Assembly (NCBI RefSeq): GCF_008725655.1 | Contig: NZ_VYXP01000005.1 | Coordinates: 144,208 to 208,207 of the forward strand | Length of the DNA: 64,000 nucleotides | Origin: Marinihelvus fidelis | Lineage (GTDB): Bacteria > Pseudomonadota > Gammaproteobacteria > Xanthomonadales > SZUA-36 | Direction of reading: 5' to 3' | Shown here: positions 42,433 to 51,209 of the stretch, piece by piece | Layout of the letters: each line of letters starts with the position of its first letter | Numbering within the stretch: the stretch's first letter is position 1 | The notes under the pieces: model-generated | Told to the model about the DNA's origin: nothing | Databases searched by the model: none | What the model saw: only the letters and a program-made list of their open reading frames with translations | Position numbers and translations under genes: made by a program

Positions 42433-42559
42433 GGGGGCAGGAAAGGCTTCAGTGCGGGTTCAGGGGCGTTCTTTGGCTGGGAGCGTGCCGCTCTTATCTG
42501 GTGTGGTCGATCAATTGCGCGAACTTCGCGAAATTTTCTTGGCTGCGGAGCCCTGGGGG

Positions 42560-43129
42560 TCAGGAGATCGGGCGGCCGATGAAGGTCAGGCCGCAGATGA
42601 GGATGCCAAGCGCGATGACCGTGATGGTGACGTGCACGGCGGGGCGGCGGCTGACCAGGCCGGCCACCAGCAGCACCAGGCCCAGGCCGCGCAGCAGGTT
42701 CAGCCAGGAGTAGCGCGCGTGTTCCAGCAGCAGGTACTCACTGACCAGGGACAGTGTCGTCGACAACGCCAGGAGCCCGAACAGGATGCTGTGGCGTCGG
42801 TAATAGTAGAAACGCATATCGAATCGCTCGTCCGAGCGCTCGGGGATCTCCGGCACGCTGACGTGGCTGGCCAGGTACAGCAGGATCGGCACCGACAACA
42901 ACAGCAGCAACTGCGCCACGCTCCAGCTGGGCTGGTCGCGGTAGGCCCAGAGCATGAACCAGCTGTTGACGTGCATGACGAAAATGAACGCCAGCCAGCA
43001 TGAATGGATCCAGTACGGCTTGATGTGGTCACGTGACTCGATCATCTGGCCCACGCTGCGCACCAGCAGGGTCACGCCCAGGCCGGCGATGACCACGTAG
43101 AACCCGACGATGAACTCGAACAGGCTCAT
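42560..43129 (-). CDS. Hypothetical multi-span membrane protein
   Basis: The 189-residue protein has about five hydrophobic spans (FIVGFYVVIAGLGVTLLV, SCWLAFIFVMHVNSWFML, AQLLLLLSVPILLYLA, LFGLLALSTTLSLVSEYLL, LLRGLGLVLLVAGLV) and a charged cytosolic loop DERFDMRFYYYRRH. No motif that names a function is seen. It starts 9 bases before the stop of the neighbouring NYN gene on the same strand, so it is probably cotranscribed with it. Confidence 0.75.
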   Translation of the reverse strand: MSLFEFIVGFYVVIAGLGVTLLVRSVGQMIESRDHIKPYWIHSCWLAFIFVMHVNSWFMLWAYRDQPSWSVAQLLLLLSVPILLYLASHVSVPEIPERSDERFDMRFYYYRRHSILFGLLALSTTLSLVSEYLLLEHARYSWLNLLRGLGLVLLVAGLVSRRPAVHVTITVIALGILICGLTFIGRPIS

Positions 43130-43138
43130 TACCCGTCC

Positions 43139-43975
43139 TCAGTCACCCTGGTAGTCGGTGATGATGTAACCGCCGGATTTGGGGTCGTGCTCCATCTTCA
43201 GCAGCTTGCGCTTCTCCATTTCCTGCAGCAGGTCGCTGAATGAACGAAAGCCGTGGTAGCTCTCGCTGAACGAAGGCTTACGGCGTTTCAGCGCCTGCTT
43301 GACCATCGAGCCCCAGACATTGGACTCCTCGCCACGCTCGCTGACCAGGTCATCGATGGTCTCCAGCACCTGGTCGAAGGCTTCCTGTGCGCGCTCCTCC
43401 GCGGGCTTGCCGCCACCGGACTTGCCGCCACCGTTGCCCGCGGCCCTGGCCTCGCCGGCGTCCTTCTTCGATGCCGATTTCTTCTTCGGCTTGCGGCGCT
43501 CGGCCTTGCGGACGATGTCCTCGTAGAAAATGAACTCGTCGCAATTGGAAATCAGCAGGTCAGACGTCGAACCCTTCACGCCAATGCCGATGACCAGCTT
43601 GTTGTTCTCGCGCAGCTTGGAGACCAGCGGCGAGAAATCCGAGTCGCCGGAAATGATCACGAAGGTATCGACGTGCTCCTTTGTGTAACACAGGTCCAGC
43701 GCGTCGACGACCATGCGGATATCGGCCGAATTCTTGCCCGACATGCGCCGGTGCGGGATGTCGATCAACTCGAACGACGCCTCGTGCATGTCGTTCTTGA
43801 AGTCCTTGTAGCGCTCCCAGTCGCAGTAGGCCTTCTTGACCACGATGTTGCCCTTCACCAGCAAGCGCTCAAGCACCTCGTCAATGTTGAAGCGGGCGTA
43901 ACGGGCATCGCGGACGCCCAAGGCAATGTTTTCGAAGTCGCAGTAAAGGGCAAGGCTGTTGGTGCTGTCGCTCAT
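43139..43975 (-). CDS. NYN-domain (LabA/DUF88) protein with C-terminal LOTUS/OST-HTH-like domain
   Basis: The 278-residue protein begins with an NYN ribonuclease-like domain: LALYCDFENIALG with the first acidic pair, SADIRMVVDALDL, and FVIISGDSDFSPLVSKLRE with the GDSDF motif. A Lys/Gly-rich linker follows (about residues 165-195), then a winged-helix-like LOTUS/OST-HTH end (VWGSMVKQALKRRKPSFSES...GFRSFSDLLQEMEKRKLL). Such proteins are suspected RNA-cleaving or RNA-binding factors. ATG 43975 is chosen; the open frame upstream is unsupported. Target unknown. Confidence 0.87.
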   Translation of the reverse strand: MSDSTNSLALYCDFENIALGVRDARYARFNIDEVLERLLVKGNIVVKKAYCDWERYKDFKNDMHEASFELIDIPHRRMSGKNSADIRMVVDALDLCYTKEHVDTFVIISGDSDFSPLVSKLRENNKLVIGIGVKGSTSDLLISNCDEFIFYEDIVRKAERRKPKKKSASKKDAGEARAAGNGGGKSGGGKPAEERAQEAFDQVLETIDDLVSERGEESNVWGSMVKQALKRRKPSFSESYHGFRSFSDLLQEMEKRKLLKMEHDPKSGGYIITDYQGD

Positions 43976-44036
43976 TAAGTAGGGCCAGGTGGGATTCGGC
44001 CTCATTCTACGGGATAAATGGGTATAGGATGCGGGC

Positions 44037-45032
44037 ATGGACAATGCCAGCGACAACGCGCCGTACTACGAACTGGGCCCGGACACGGTTATCCACGCCG
44101 TGGAATCGACCGGCCGTTTCAGCGACGGCCGCCTGCTGGCGCTGAACAGCTACGAGAACCGCGTTTACCAGGTGGGCATGGAAGAAGGCCCGCCGCTGGT
44201 GGCCAAGTTCTACCGCCCCGGCCGCTGGACCGACGCGCAGATCCTGGAGGAACACGCCTTCGCGCTGGAACTGGCCGACGCCGATATCCCCATGGTTCCG
44301 CCGATGGTCATCGACGGCGGAACGCTGTTCCGACACGACGGCTTCCGCTTCGCCCTGTTCGAGCGTCGCGGCGGCCACGCGCCCGAGCTCGATGATCGCG
44401 AAACCCGTATCTGGCTCGGCCGATTCATGGCGCGTATCCACGCCGTCGGCGCGTCGAAACCCTTCGCCGAGCGCCCCGCGCTGACCCCGGCGCGCTTTGG
44501 CCGCGACTCTCTCGACGCGCTGATGTCCGGCCAGTGGCTGCCAATGCACCTGGAAACCGCTTTCTCCAGCCTGGGCGAAGACCTGATGACCGGCATCGAG
44601 GCCGCCTGGGAACGCGCCGGCAGCTTTCGCAGCATCCGCCTGCACGGCGACTGCCACGTTGGCAATATCCTGTGGCGCGACGGCCCGTTTTTTGTCGACC
44701 TGGACGACTGCCAGTCTGGCCCCGCCGTGCAGGACCTGTGGATGTTCCTGTCCGGCGAACGCGACGAGATGGAAACCCAGCTCAAAGACCTGGTTCAGGG
44801 CTACCGCGAGTTCCACGACTTCGACCTGCGCGAACTGAACCTGGTCGAGGCCCTGCGCACCCTGCGCATGCTCCATCACGCCGCCTGGCTCGCACGGCGC
44901 TGGGAAGACCCGGCCTTCCCCATCGCCTTCCCCTGGTTCGACGACCCGCGTTACTGGGAAAACCTGGTGCTGGGCCTGCGCGAGCAACTCGGCCGCCTGG
45001 CGGAACCGCCCCTCGAGATTCGGGAGTGGTGA
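44037..45032 (+). CDS. srkA: Stress response serine/threonine kinase (YihE/SrkA family)
   Basis: The 331-residue protein shows the SrkA pattern: LNSYENRVYQVG, VAKFYRPGRWTDAQILEEH, the catalytic loop LHGDCHVGNILWRD and the metal site VDLDDCQSGPAVQDLWM. SrkA kinases in E. coli protect against envelope and MazEF-related stress. Its length and motif order are normal. It starts 61 bases from the divergent NYN gene. Confidence 0.92.
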   Translation: MDNASDNAPYYELGPDTVIHAVESTGRFSDGRLLALNSYENRVYQVGMEEGPPLVAKFYRPGRWTDAQILEEHAFALELADADIPMVPPMVIDGGTLFRHDGFRFALFERRGGHAPELDDRETRIWLGRFMARIHAVGASKPFAERPALTPARFGRDSLDALMSGQWLPMHLETAFSSLGEDLMTGIEAAWERAGSFRSIRLHGDCHVGNILWRDGPFFVDLDDCQSGPAVQDLWMFLSGERDEMETQLKDLVQGYREFHDFDLRELNLVEALRTLRMLHHAAWLARRWEDPAFPIAFPWFDDPRYWENLVLGLREQLGRLAEPPLEIREW

Positions 45033-45080
45033 AGAGGGAGGTGTAAGGAGGGAGGAGTAAGGATTGAGGTGATCCTAAAC

Positions 45081-45115
45081 GTCACCTGTCACGCGTCACG
45101 CGTCACGTGTCACCA
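45081..45115. repeat. Degenerate GTCACNN heptamer repeat, five copies
   Basis: Five tandem 7-bp units (GTCACCT, GTCACGC, GTCACGC, GTCACGT, GTCACCA) sit exactly at the 3' end of slyX. The unit is the reverse complement of the GGGTGAC array at 63845-63940, allowing for changes in the last two bases. The stretch before it (45033-45062) is purine-rich with GGAGG repeats. Confidence 0.85.
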
Positions 45116-45349
45116 TCAATAATGCGGTGGCACCTCGTCCGCCGGATCACTGCCGCCACCGGCGCCGGAATCACGCAGGTCGTCCAGTCGGCGTGCCATC
45201 GCTTCAACAGCGCGTTTCAGGGCGCTAATTTCGCGGTCCTGGCGGGCCACCGTGTCGTCGAGTTGCTGGTGGGTGGCCTCGGCAAATGCGAGCTGGCTTT
45301 CCAGTTCTTCGACGCGGGCGGTGAGTGCGGTGAGGTCGGGCAGGCTCAT
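45116..45349 (-). CDS. slyX: SlyX family coiled-coil protein
   Basis: The 77-residue protein is a predicted coiled coil (ARVEELESQLAFAEATHQQL followed by DREISALKRAVEAMARRLDDL) ending in PPHY, the conserved C-terminal tail of SlyX. Function is unknown. It starts 14 bases after the VOC-family gene stop and is on the same strand, so the two may be cotranscribed. The much longer open frame covering it is a shadow. Confidence 0.88.
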   Translation of the reverse strand: MSLPDLTALTARVEELESQLAFAEATHQQLDDTVARQDREISALKRAVEAMARRLDDLRDSGAGGGSDPADEVPPHY

Positions 45350-45363
45350 CGTGATGGCTCGGC

Positions 45364-45789
45364 TCAGTCGCCGTCGGTCACGTCGGGCAGTTCCGCCGGC
45401 GGCTCCCAGAGCTCGACGCGGTTGCCGTCGGGGTCGACGAACCAGCCGAAGCGGCCGAAGTCGGCTTCTTCGCGCTCGGGCAGGACTTCGCCGCCGGCCA
45501 GGGCCACGCGGCGCAGGGCCTTGTCCAGGTCGTCGACGACCAGGTTGAACATGAAGCCCTGCGAGGCATTGCCGAAATATTCGGTGTCGGCCGCGAAAAC
45601 GCTCCAGACGGTGAACGAGTTGGGGGGCATGTCGTCCGGCGCGAAGCTGGTGCCGCGGGTGTCGCCCCAGGATTCCACCGAGATGCCCAGCGCGGTCTTG
45701 TACCAGTCGCCCAGTTTGGCCGGGTCCGGCGAGCGGAAAAACACGCCGCCCACGCCAATCGCCCGGCCTTCCTTGTTGTTGTCCGCCAT
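45364..45789 (-). CDS. VOC superfamily (glyoxalase/bleomycin resistance-like) protein
   Basis: The 141-residue protein has two beta-alpha-beta-beta-beta modules: IGVGGVFFRSPDPAKLGDWY... and FMFNLVVDDLDKALRRVALAG...GRFGWFVDPDGNRVELWEPP. The C-terminal DPDGNRVELWEP is the typical metal-binding end of VOC enzymes. Substrate unknown. ATG 45789 is chosen because the longer frame upstream runs antisense through the phospholipase D-like gene. Confidence 0.87.
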   Translation of the reverse strand: MADNNKEGRAIGVGGVFFRSPDPAKLGDWYKTALGISVESWGDTRGTSFAPDDMPPNSFTVWSVFAADTEYFGNASQGFMFNLVVDDLDKALRRVALAGGEVLPEREEADFGRFGWFVDPDGNRVELWEPPAELPDVTDGD

Positions 45790-45891
45790 GCCTGTCGCCT
45801 GTCGTGAATTCGAAGCGCACATGATACCGCAGCCGGCCAGGCGGGCCGGTGTGCTACGCTCCGGCCGAGACCGTTTCGCAACCTGATCCCC

Positions 45892-47439
45892 ATGCATGCA
45901 TTTCGAAGTTTTCCCATTGCGCTTCTCGCCCTGCTGCTTGGCGCCTGCGCCAGCCTGCCGGAGGACCTGAAGCAGGTGCCTTCGCAGGCCTGGCCACAGC
46001 CCGCAAATACCGCCCTTGGCCGGTATTTTGACCAGGCCGGGCCCACCGACCAGGGCAAGTCCGGCGTGGTGGCGCTGCCTCACCCGCGGCATGCTTTCAT
46101 GGCCCGTTACGCGCTGGCGGCGCAGGCCGAGCACACGCTGGACATGCAGTACTACCTGTGGAAGGGCGATACCGCCGGTGAACTGCTGTTGCTGCAGGCC
46201 CTGGCCGCCGCGGACCGCGGTGTCCAGGTGCGCCTGCTGATCGATGACATCTACCACCATGGCCGTGACCAGGTTTATGCCACGATCGACCGGCACCCCA
46301 ATGTGCAGGTGCGCGTGTTCAACCCGATTCCCAACCGCGGCCTGGCCCGCAACCTGGGTTTCGCGGCGCACAAGTCGAAGCTGAACCATCGCATGCACAA
46401 CAAGATCTTCCTGGTCGACAACGCCGCGGCGATCCTGGGCGGGCGAAACATCGGCGATGACTATTTCGGCGTCGACCCCAAGCTGAACTTTAACGACCTG
46501 GATGCACTGGCCGTGGGCCCCGTTGCCCGGCAGGCCGGCGATGCCTTTGACCTGTACTGGAATAACCACCACGCCGTGCCCGTCGGGGTGCTCTACGAAG
46601 AAGACGCGATCGCACCCGGCGCGCTGGACGCACTGCGGGAACGGCTGGAAACCGCCCAGGCCGGGCACCTGGACACCATGCCCTACCAGGTACCGCTCGA
46701 AGGCGATGAGCTGTACCTGCACCTGGACGAACTGTCTGCCAGGCTGACCTGGGCGCCGGCGCGCGTGGTGGTCGACCCGGTGTCGAAGTTCGAGGGCAGC
46801 GGCGCATCGGCGCTGGCCGACCTGGTCACCGAACTCTCCAAGCAGGCCAGTGAGCAGGTCACGGTACAGACGGCCTACCTGATTCCTTCGGACGAAGGCA
46901 TCGCCATGGCCAGGGATATGCACGCGCGCGGTGTCCGCATCCGCATGATGACCAACTCCATGCAATCCAATAACCACCTGAGCGTGCACGCGTTCTACAT
47001 GAAATATCGCAAGGAGATTATCGAGTCCGGTGTCGAACTGTACGAACTGCGCGCCGACAGTGAACTGCTCGAATTCCTGAAGGAATCGGAGGACGATATC
47101 GCCAGTTCGCATGCCGGGCTGCACACCAAGGCCTTCGTCGTCGACCGGCAAACCAGTGTTATCGGCTCCTACAACATGGATCCGCGCTCAAGGGTCTGGA
47201 ACTCGGAGATCGCCCTGGTGGTGGAAGGCGAGGCCTTCGCCGACACCGTGCTGGACATCATGAACAGAACCTTCGAGCCCGGTAACGCGTACCGCCTGAC
47301 CGTCGAGGACGGCGACCTGCTGTGGACCATCGACACCCCGGACGGCCAGCAGACCTGGGACAAGGATCCGGGTTCGACCGCCTGGCGCCGGTTCCTGGCC
47401 CGCATCACCGGCTGGATTCCCATTGAAAACGAACTCTAG
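45892..47439 (+). CDS. Phospholipase D-like lipoprotein (cardiolipin synthase C type)
   Basis: The 515-residue protein has a lipoprotein signal with lipobox LLGAC (Cys19). Two HKD motifs are seen: HNKIFLVD with GGRNIGDDYF at about residue 165, and HTKAFVVD with GSYNMDPRS at about residue 408. This is the layout of YmdC/ClsC-type enzymes that make cardiolipin or cleave phospholipids. The lipid anchor suggests action in the envelope. It is followed after 9 bases by the S9 peptidase gene. Confidence 0.9.
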   Translation: MHAFRSFPIALLALLLGACASLPEDLKQVPSQAWPQPANTALGRYFDQAGPTDQGKSGVVALPHPRHAFMARYALAAQAEHTLDMQYYLWKGDTAGELLLLQALAAADRGVQVRLLIDDIYHHGRDQVYATIDRHPNVQVRVFNPIPNRGLARNLGFAAHKSKLNHRMHNKIFLVDNAAAILGGRNIGDDYFGVDPKLNFNDLDALAVGPVARQAGDAFDLYWNNHHAVPVGVLYEEDAIAPGALDALRERLETAQAGHLDTMPYQVPLEGDELYLHLDELSARLTWAPARVVVDPVSKFEGSGASALADLVTELSKQASEQVTVQTAYLIPSDEGIAMARDMHARGVRIRMMTNSMQSNNHLSVHAFYMKYRKEIIESGVELYELRADSELLEFLKESEDDIASSHAGLHTKAFVVDRQTSVIGSYNMDPRSRVWNSEIALVVEGEAFADTVLDIMNRTFEPGNAYRLTVEDGDLLWTIDTPDGQQTWDKDPGSTAWRRFLARITGWIPIENEL

Positions 47440-47448
47440 GCCCGAACC

Positions 47449-49554
47449 ATGACTTCCATTTCCCGCACGCTGGCCAGCCTGCTGGCGCTGACCCTGGGCA
47501 GCTTGCCCGTCATCAACCACGCCATGGACACCTCCACCGTGAACACCGACGACCCGTACCTGTGGCTCGAGGACATCGAGGGCGAAAAGGCCCTGGACTG
47601 GGCCCGCGCGCAGAATGAGAAAAGTCTGGCCGAGCTCGAAGCCCGGCCGGAATTCCAGCCGCTGTTTGAGAAGAACCTGGCGGTCTACGACTCCCAGGAC
47701 CGGTACCCGAGCCCGTCCATCCGCGGCGAGCACATCTACAATTTCTGGCGCGACGCCGAGCACGAGCGCGGGCTGTGGCGACGCACCACCTTCGATGAAT
47801 ACCGCAAGGCCGAGCCGGCGTGGGAGATCCTGATCGACCTGGACGCGCTGGCCGAGGCTGAAGGGGAGAACTGGGTCTGGGCCGGTTCCAGCTGCCTGCA
47901 GCCCGGCTACGAGCGCTGCCTGGTTTCGCTGTCACGCGGCGGCGCCGATGCCTCCGTCACCCGCGAGTTCGACCTCCCCAGCAAGACCTTTGTCGACGAC
48001 GGCTTCCAGCTGCCAGAAGCCAAGGGCTTCGCCAGCTTCATGGATCGCGACACGGTGATGGTCAGCACCGACTTCGGGCCCGGCTCGATGACCGAGTCCG
48101 GCTACCCGCGCATCGCCAAGCTGTGGCGGCGCGGCACGCCGTTGGAGCAGGCCGAGGTCATCCACGAAGGCCAGGCGAGCGACATTGGCGTCTGGGCCTA
48201 CCAGGTCCATACCCCGGAACGGGTCTACCCAATGGTGCAGGTGGCGCCCACCTTCTTCAGCCAGAAGACCTACCTGTTTGGCGACGACGGGCTCAAGGCA
48301 ATCCCCATCCCGGCGGATGCGAACATCGAGACCATCTTCCGCAACCAGCTGCTGGTGTCGCTGAAGTCCGACTGGACCCGCGACGGCAAGACCTGGTCCC
48401 AGGGCGCACTGGTCTCCATCGACCTGGATGACCTGCTGGCCGGCGAGGGCACGGTGCAGCCGGTGGTGTTGCCAGACGCACGCTCTGCCATCGATGGTGT
48501 GGCACGAATTCGCGACCGTGTGCTGGTGAACCGCATGACCGATGTCCGCAGCCGTCTCACCGAGCACCGCCTGGTCGACGGCCAGTGGAAAGAACGCGAT
48601 GTGGACGCGCCCACCATGGGCCAGATCAACATCGTGTCCACCAGCGACGACAGCAATCACTGGTTCTTCAGTTACACGGACTTCCTCACCCCCACGTCGC
48701 TGTTCGAGGCCGGCACCGCGGAGGCGCCGGTCAGGCTGAAAGAGCTGCCAGCCTTCTTCAATGCCGACCCGTTCGAGGTCAGCCAGCACTTCACCCGGTC
48801 CGCGGACGGCACGCGCGTGCCGTATTTCATGGTGGCCCGCAAAGACCTGGACCTGAATGCCAGCAACCCGACCCTGATCTGGGCCTACGGCGGCTTCGAA
48901 GTGTCACAGACGCCCAACTACTCGGCCACCATCGGCATGGACTGGCTCGAACAGGGTGGTGTCTACGTGGTCGCCAACATCCGTGGCGGCGGCGAGTACG
49001 GCCCGGCCTGGCACCAGGCCGCGCAGCGCGAGAACCGGCAGAAGTCCTACGATGACTTCTATGCCGTGGCCGAAGACCTGATCGCCAGGAAGGTCACATC
49101 CCCCGCCCACCTGGGCATCCGCGGCGGCAGCGGCGGCGGCCTGCTGGTGGGCATGCTGTTCACGCAGCGCCCCGAGTTGTTCAACGCCGTGGTCTGCCAG
49201 GTACCGCTGCTCGACATGTGGCGCTTCGACAAGCTGCTGGCCGGCGCCAGCTGGGTGGAAGAATACGGCGACCCGGACAACCCGGACGACTGGGCCTGGC
49301 TGCAGAACTATTCGCCGTACCACAACCTGGACGCGGACAAGGACTACCCGCGCGTCTTCTTCACGACTTCGACGCGCGACGACCGCGTCCACCCAGCGCA
49401 CGCGCGCAAGATGGTCGCGAAGATGAACGACATGGGGCTGCCGAACCTGTACTACGAGAACATCGAGGGCGGGCATGGCGGCGCGGCCAATAACCGGCAG
49501 TCGGCGCGGGTACAGGCGCTCATCTACACCTACCTGCTCCACGAGCTCCGCTGA
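47449..49554 (+). CDS. Prolyl oligopeptidase family serine peptidase (S9)
   Basis: The 701-residue enzyme has a signal-like N-terminus (TLASLLALTLGSLPVINHAM), then DPYLWLEDIEGEKALDWARAQ, a beta-propeller and a C-terminal hydrolase domain. The nucleophile serine is in GIRGGSGGGLLVGM, the Asp lies in TSTRDDRVHPAH and the His in IEGGHGGAAN. The gene is typical of periplasmic prolyl endopeptidases. Its position 9 bases after the phospholipase D-like gene suggests one transcript. Confidence 0.92.
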   Translation: MTSISRTLASLLALTLGSLPVINHAMDTSTVNTDDPYLWLEDIEGEKALDWARAQNEKSLAELEARPEFQPLFEKNLAVYDSQDRYPSPSIRGEHIYNFWRDAEHERGLWRRTTFDEYRKAEPAWEILIDLDALAEAEGENWVWAGSSCLQPGYERCLVSLSRGGADASVTREFDLPSKTFVDDGFQLPEAKGFASFMDRDTVMVSTDFGPGSMTESGYPRIAKLWRRGTPLEQAEVIHEGQASDIGVWAYQVHTPERVYPMVQVAPTFFSQKTYLFGDDGLKAIPIPADANIETIFRNQLLVSLKSDWTRDGKTWSQGALVSIDLDDLLAGEGTVQPVVLPDARSAIDGVARIRDRVLVNRMTDVRSRLTEHRLVDGQWKERDVDAPTMGQINIVSTSDDSNHWFFSYTDFLTPTSLFEAGTAEAPVRLKELPAFFNADPFEVSQHFTRSADGTRVPYFMVARKDLDLNASNPTLIWAYGGFEVSQTPNYSATIGMDWLEQGGVYVVANIRGGGEYGPAWHQAAQRENRQKSYDDFYAVAEDLIARKVTSPAHLGIRGGSGGGLLVGMLFTQRPELFNAVVCQVPLLDMWRFDKLLAGASWVEEYGDPDNPDDWAWLQNYSPYHNLDADKDYPRVFFTTSTRDDRVHPAHARKMVAKMNDMGLPNLYYENIEGGHGGAANNRQSARVQALIYTYLLHELR

Positions 49555-49557
49555 ACG

Positions 49558-49692
49558 TGACGCCGCTTCGGGCCGGGCTGTGTGTGGCCTGGACCAGGGC
49601 ACGCTGTGAATACATCCCTGTACGCTTATCAGCGACATCCTTGTCGCCGATAGCCCTGGTCCAGGCCACATACAGCCCGGCAAGCGGCGTCA
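49558..49692. repeat. Palindromic intergenic element, copy 1
   Basis: A left arm (49558-49600) and right arm (49653-49692) are complementary over about 40 bases apart from a 3-base insertion and one mismatch. They enclose a 52-nt core (49601-49652) that contains its own hairpin GCGACA/TGTCGC. It starts right after the S9 peptidase stop. The core, but not the arms, is shared with copy 2 in the opposite orientation. Part of the 396-bp gap 49555-49950, which has no gene. Confidence 0.85.
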
Positions 49693-49742
49693 TCGCGACG
49701 CGTGGCGTGCGGCATGCGAGGTGGCGCGTGGCATGCGAGGGG

Positions 49743-49850
49743 TGAGGGCTGTGGCGGGGCTTTGGGAGACTATCGCCGGCAGGGATGCCGGCGATAAGCG
49801 TACAAGGACGTATTCACAGCGTGTCTCCCAAAGCCCCGCCGCAGCCCTCA
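49743..49850. repeat. Palindromic intergenic element, copy 2
   Basis: A left arm (49743-49770) and right arm (49823-49850) are complementary over 28 bases with one mismatch. They enclose a 52-nt core (49771-49822) that is the reverse complement of copy 1's core, apart from single changes and a compensated hairpin (GCGACA/TGTCGC in copy 1 corresponds to CCGGCA/TGCCGG here). The arms are unrelated to those of copy 1. It resembles REP-type elements. Between the copies lies a direct repeat containing GGCATGCGAGG. Confidence 0.85.
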
Positions 49851-49950
49851 GCCCGCCACGCAGGCTACGCACCACCCCGGGAAGATGTTGCCTTGCCGGC
49901 CGTTTGCCCCCACATCGTGAACATTCGCCCATTCAGTAAAGGTTAGAGAC

Positions 49951-50334
49951 ATGGAACAGATGCAGGACATCCAGATGGACCTGGCGCAGCTTTGCCGCGA
50001 GGACATTTTCACCGACAGCCGCGTTGGCAGCGTGCGCCGGCTGACGCCGGTAACGGCCGACGGCGATGACGACGCCTCGCGCCCGGTGCAGTATTTCGGC
50101 AGCACCCAGATCATGACCCCCGCGGGCGCGCTGCCGCTGAACTTCGAGCTGCCCGGCGATTCGCTGCAGTCCGCGATCGAGGGTTTTGGTGATGCCGCCC
50201 GCGAAGCGGTTGAGCGCACCATGGAGGAGCTGAAGGAAATGCAGCGCGAAGCAGCTTCTCAGATCGTCGTGCCCAAGGGCGGCGAAGTGCCGGGCGGCTT
50301 CGGCGGCCCGGGCGGCGGTATCCAGATGCCGTGA
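49951..50334 (+). CDS. Hypothetical protein, cotranscribed with a cyclophilin
   Basis: The 127-residue protein has no signal peptide. It has an acidic N-terminus, a middle predicted strand region (RPVQYFGSTQIMTPAGALPLNFEL), a charged helix (GDAAREAVERTMEELKEMQREAA) and a Gly/Pro-rich tail ending in IQMP. I do not recognise a family. Its stop overlaps the GTG start of the cyclophilin gene by GTGA, so the two genes are translated from one message and may work together. Confidence 0.75.
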   Translation: MEQMQDIQMDLAQLCREDIFTDSRVGSVRRLTPVTADGDDDASRPVQYFGSTQIMTPAGALPLNFELPGDSLQSAIEGFGDAAREAVERTMEELKEMQREAASQIVVPKGGEVPGGFGGPGGGIQMP

Positions 50335-51206
50335 GGCACCGCCTCGCCCTGGCCCTGTTCCTGGCCGCGCTGGCTGTCATGCCGGCCGCGGCCCAGGACG
50401 AGCCGACCTGGCGCCGGGTCGACCCCGCCAACCTGGTGTTCATCGGCATGAACGAGGGCCAGGTCGTGCTGGAACTCAACCCGGCATTCGCGCCGGAGAC
50501 TACGGCGCGGTTCCGCACCCTGGTGGAAAGTGATTTCTACCGTGGCCTCAGCTTCTACCGCGTGATCGATGGCTTCGTCGCCCAGGCCGGTGATGAGAGC
50601 GATATTTCCGGCGAGACGCCTGACAAGGGCCTGCCCCCCGAGTTTGAACGCGAGTTCGACCCGGACCTGCCCTGGACCCCGGTCCAGAAGCCTGACCTGT
50701 TCGCGCCGGAAACCGGCTTCAGCGATGGTTTCGCCGTGGGCCGGGACGGCAAAACGGTCTGGCTGTCGCATTGTCCGGGCGCGGTCGCCATGGCGCGCGG
50801 TAACGAGCCCAACTCCGGCCAGACCGATTTCTATATCGTCATCGGCCAGGCACCGCGCTACCTCGACCGCAACCTGACCATCTTTGCCCGGGTCATCGAC
50901 GGCATGGACGTGGTCCAGAAGATCCAGCGCGGTGACCGCGACGAGAACGGCATCATCACCAATGAACTCGCACGCAGCCGGATCGGGCGCATGCGCATGG
51001 GGTATCAGCTGGAAGAAGACGAGCGGCTGGAATACTACGTCATGAACACCGCGGACGCGGCGTTCAGGGATTACGTGGAGAGCCGGCGTGACCGGCGCCA
51101 CGAGTTCTTCGACCACCGCCCGCCAAAGGTGCTCGACGTCTGCCAGGTGCCCATTCCCAGCCGCGCAGAAAAAGTCAGCGTGCTGAGCCGGCGCGTGCAG
51201 CCGTAA
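50331..51206 (+). CDS. Periplasmic cyclophilin-type peptidyl-prolyl isomerase
   Basis: The 291-residue protein starts at GTG with a signal peptide (LALALFLAALAVMPAAAQ). The cyclophilin fold follows: VFIGMNEGQVVLELNPAFAPETTARF, FYRGLSFYRVIDGFVAQAGD, GAVAMARGNEPNSGQTDFYIVIG and IFARVIDGMDVVQKI. An insertion with Pro- and Asp-rich sequence lies between the second and third blocks, and a C-terminal extension of about 70 charged residues is unusual. Likely a periplasmic folding catalyst. Confidence 0.9.
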   Translation: MRHRLALALFLAALAVMPAAAQDEPTWRRVDPANLVFIGMNEGQVVLELNPAFAPETTARFRTLVESDFYRGLSFYRVIDGFVAQAGDESDISGETPDKGLPPEFEREFDPDLPWTPVQKPDLFAPETGFSDGFAVGRDGKTVWLSHCPGAVAMARGNEPNSGQTDFYIVIGQAPRYLDRNLTIFARVIDGMDVVQKIQRGDRDENGIITNELARSRIGRMRMGYQLEEDERLEYYVMNTADAAFRDYVESRRDRRHEFFDHRPPKVLDVCQVPIPSRAEKVSVLSRRVQP

Positions 51207-51209
51207 AGA

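Noticed and set aside
45364..47151. 595-residue frame that fuses the VOC protein to a long upstream region
   Set aside because: The upstream part is antisense to the phospholipase D-like gene; only the part from 45789 matches the VOC family.
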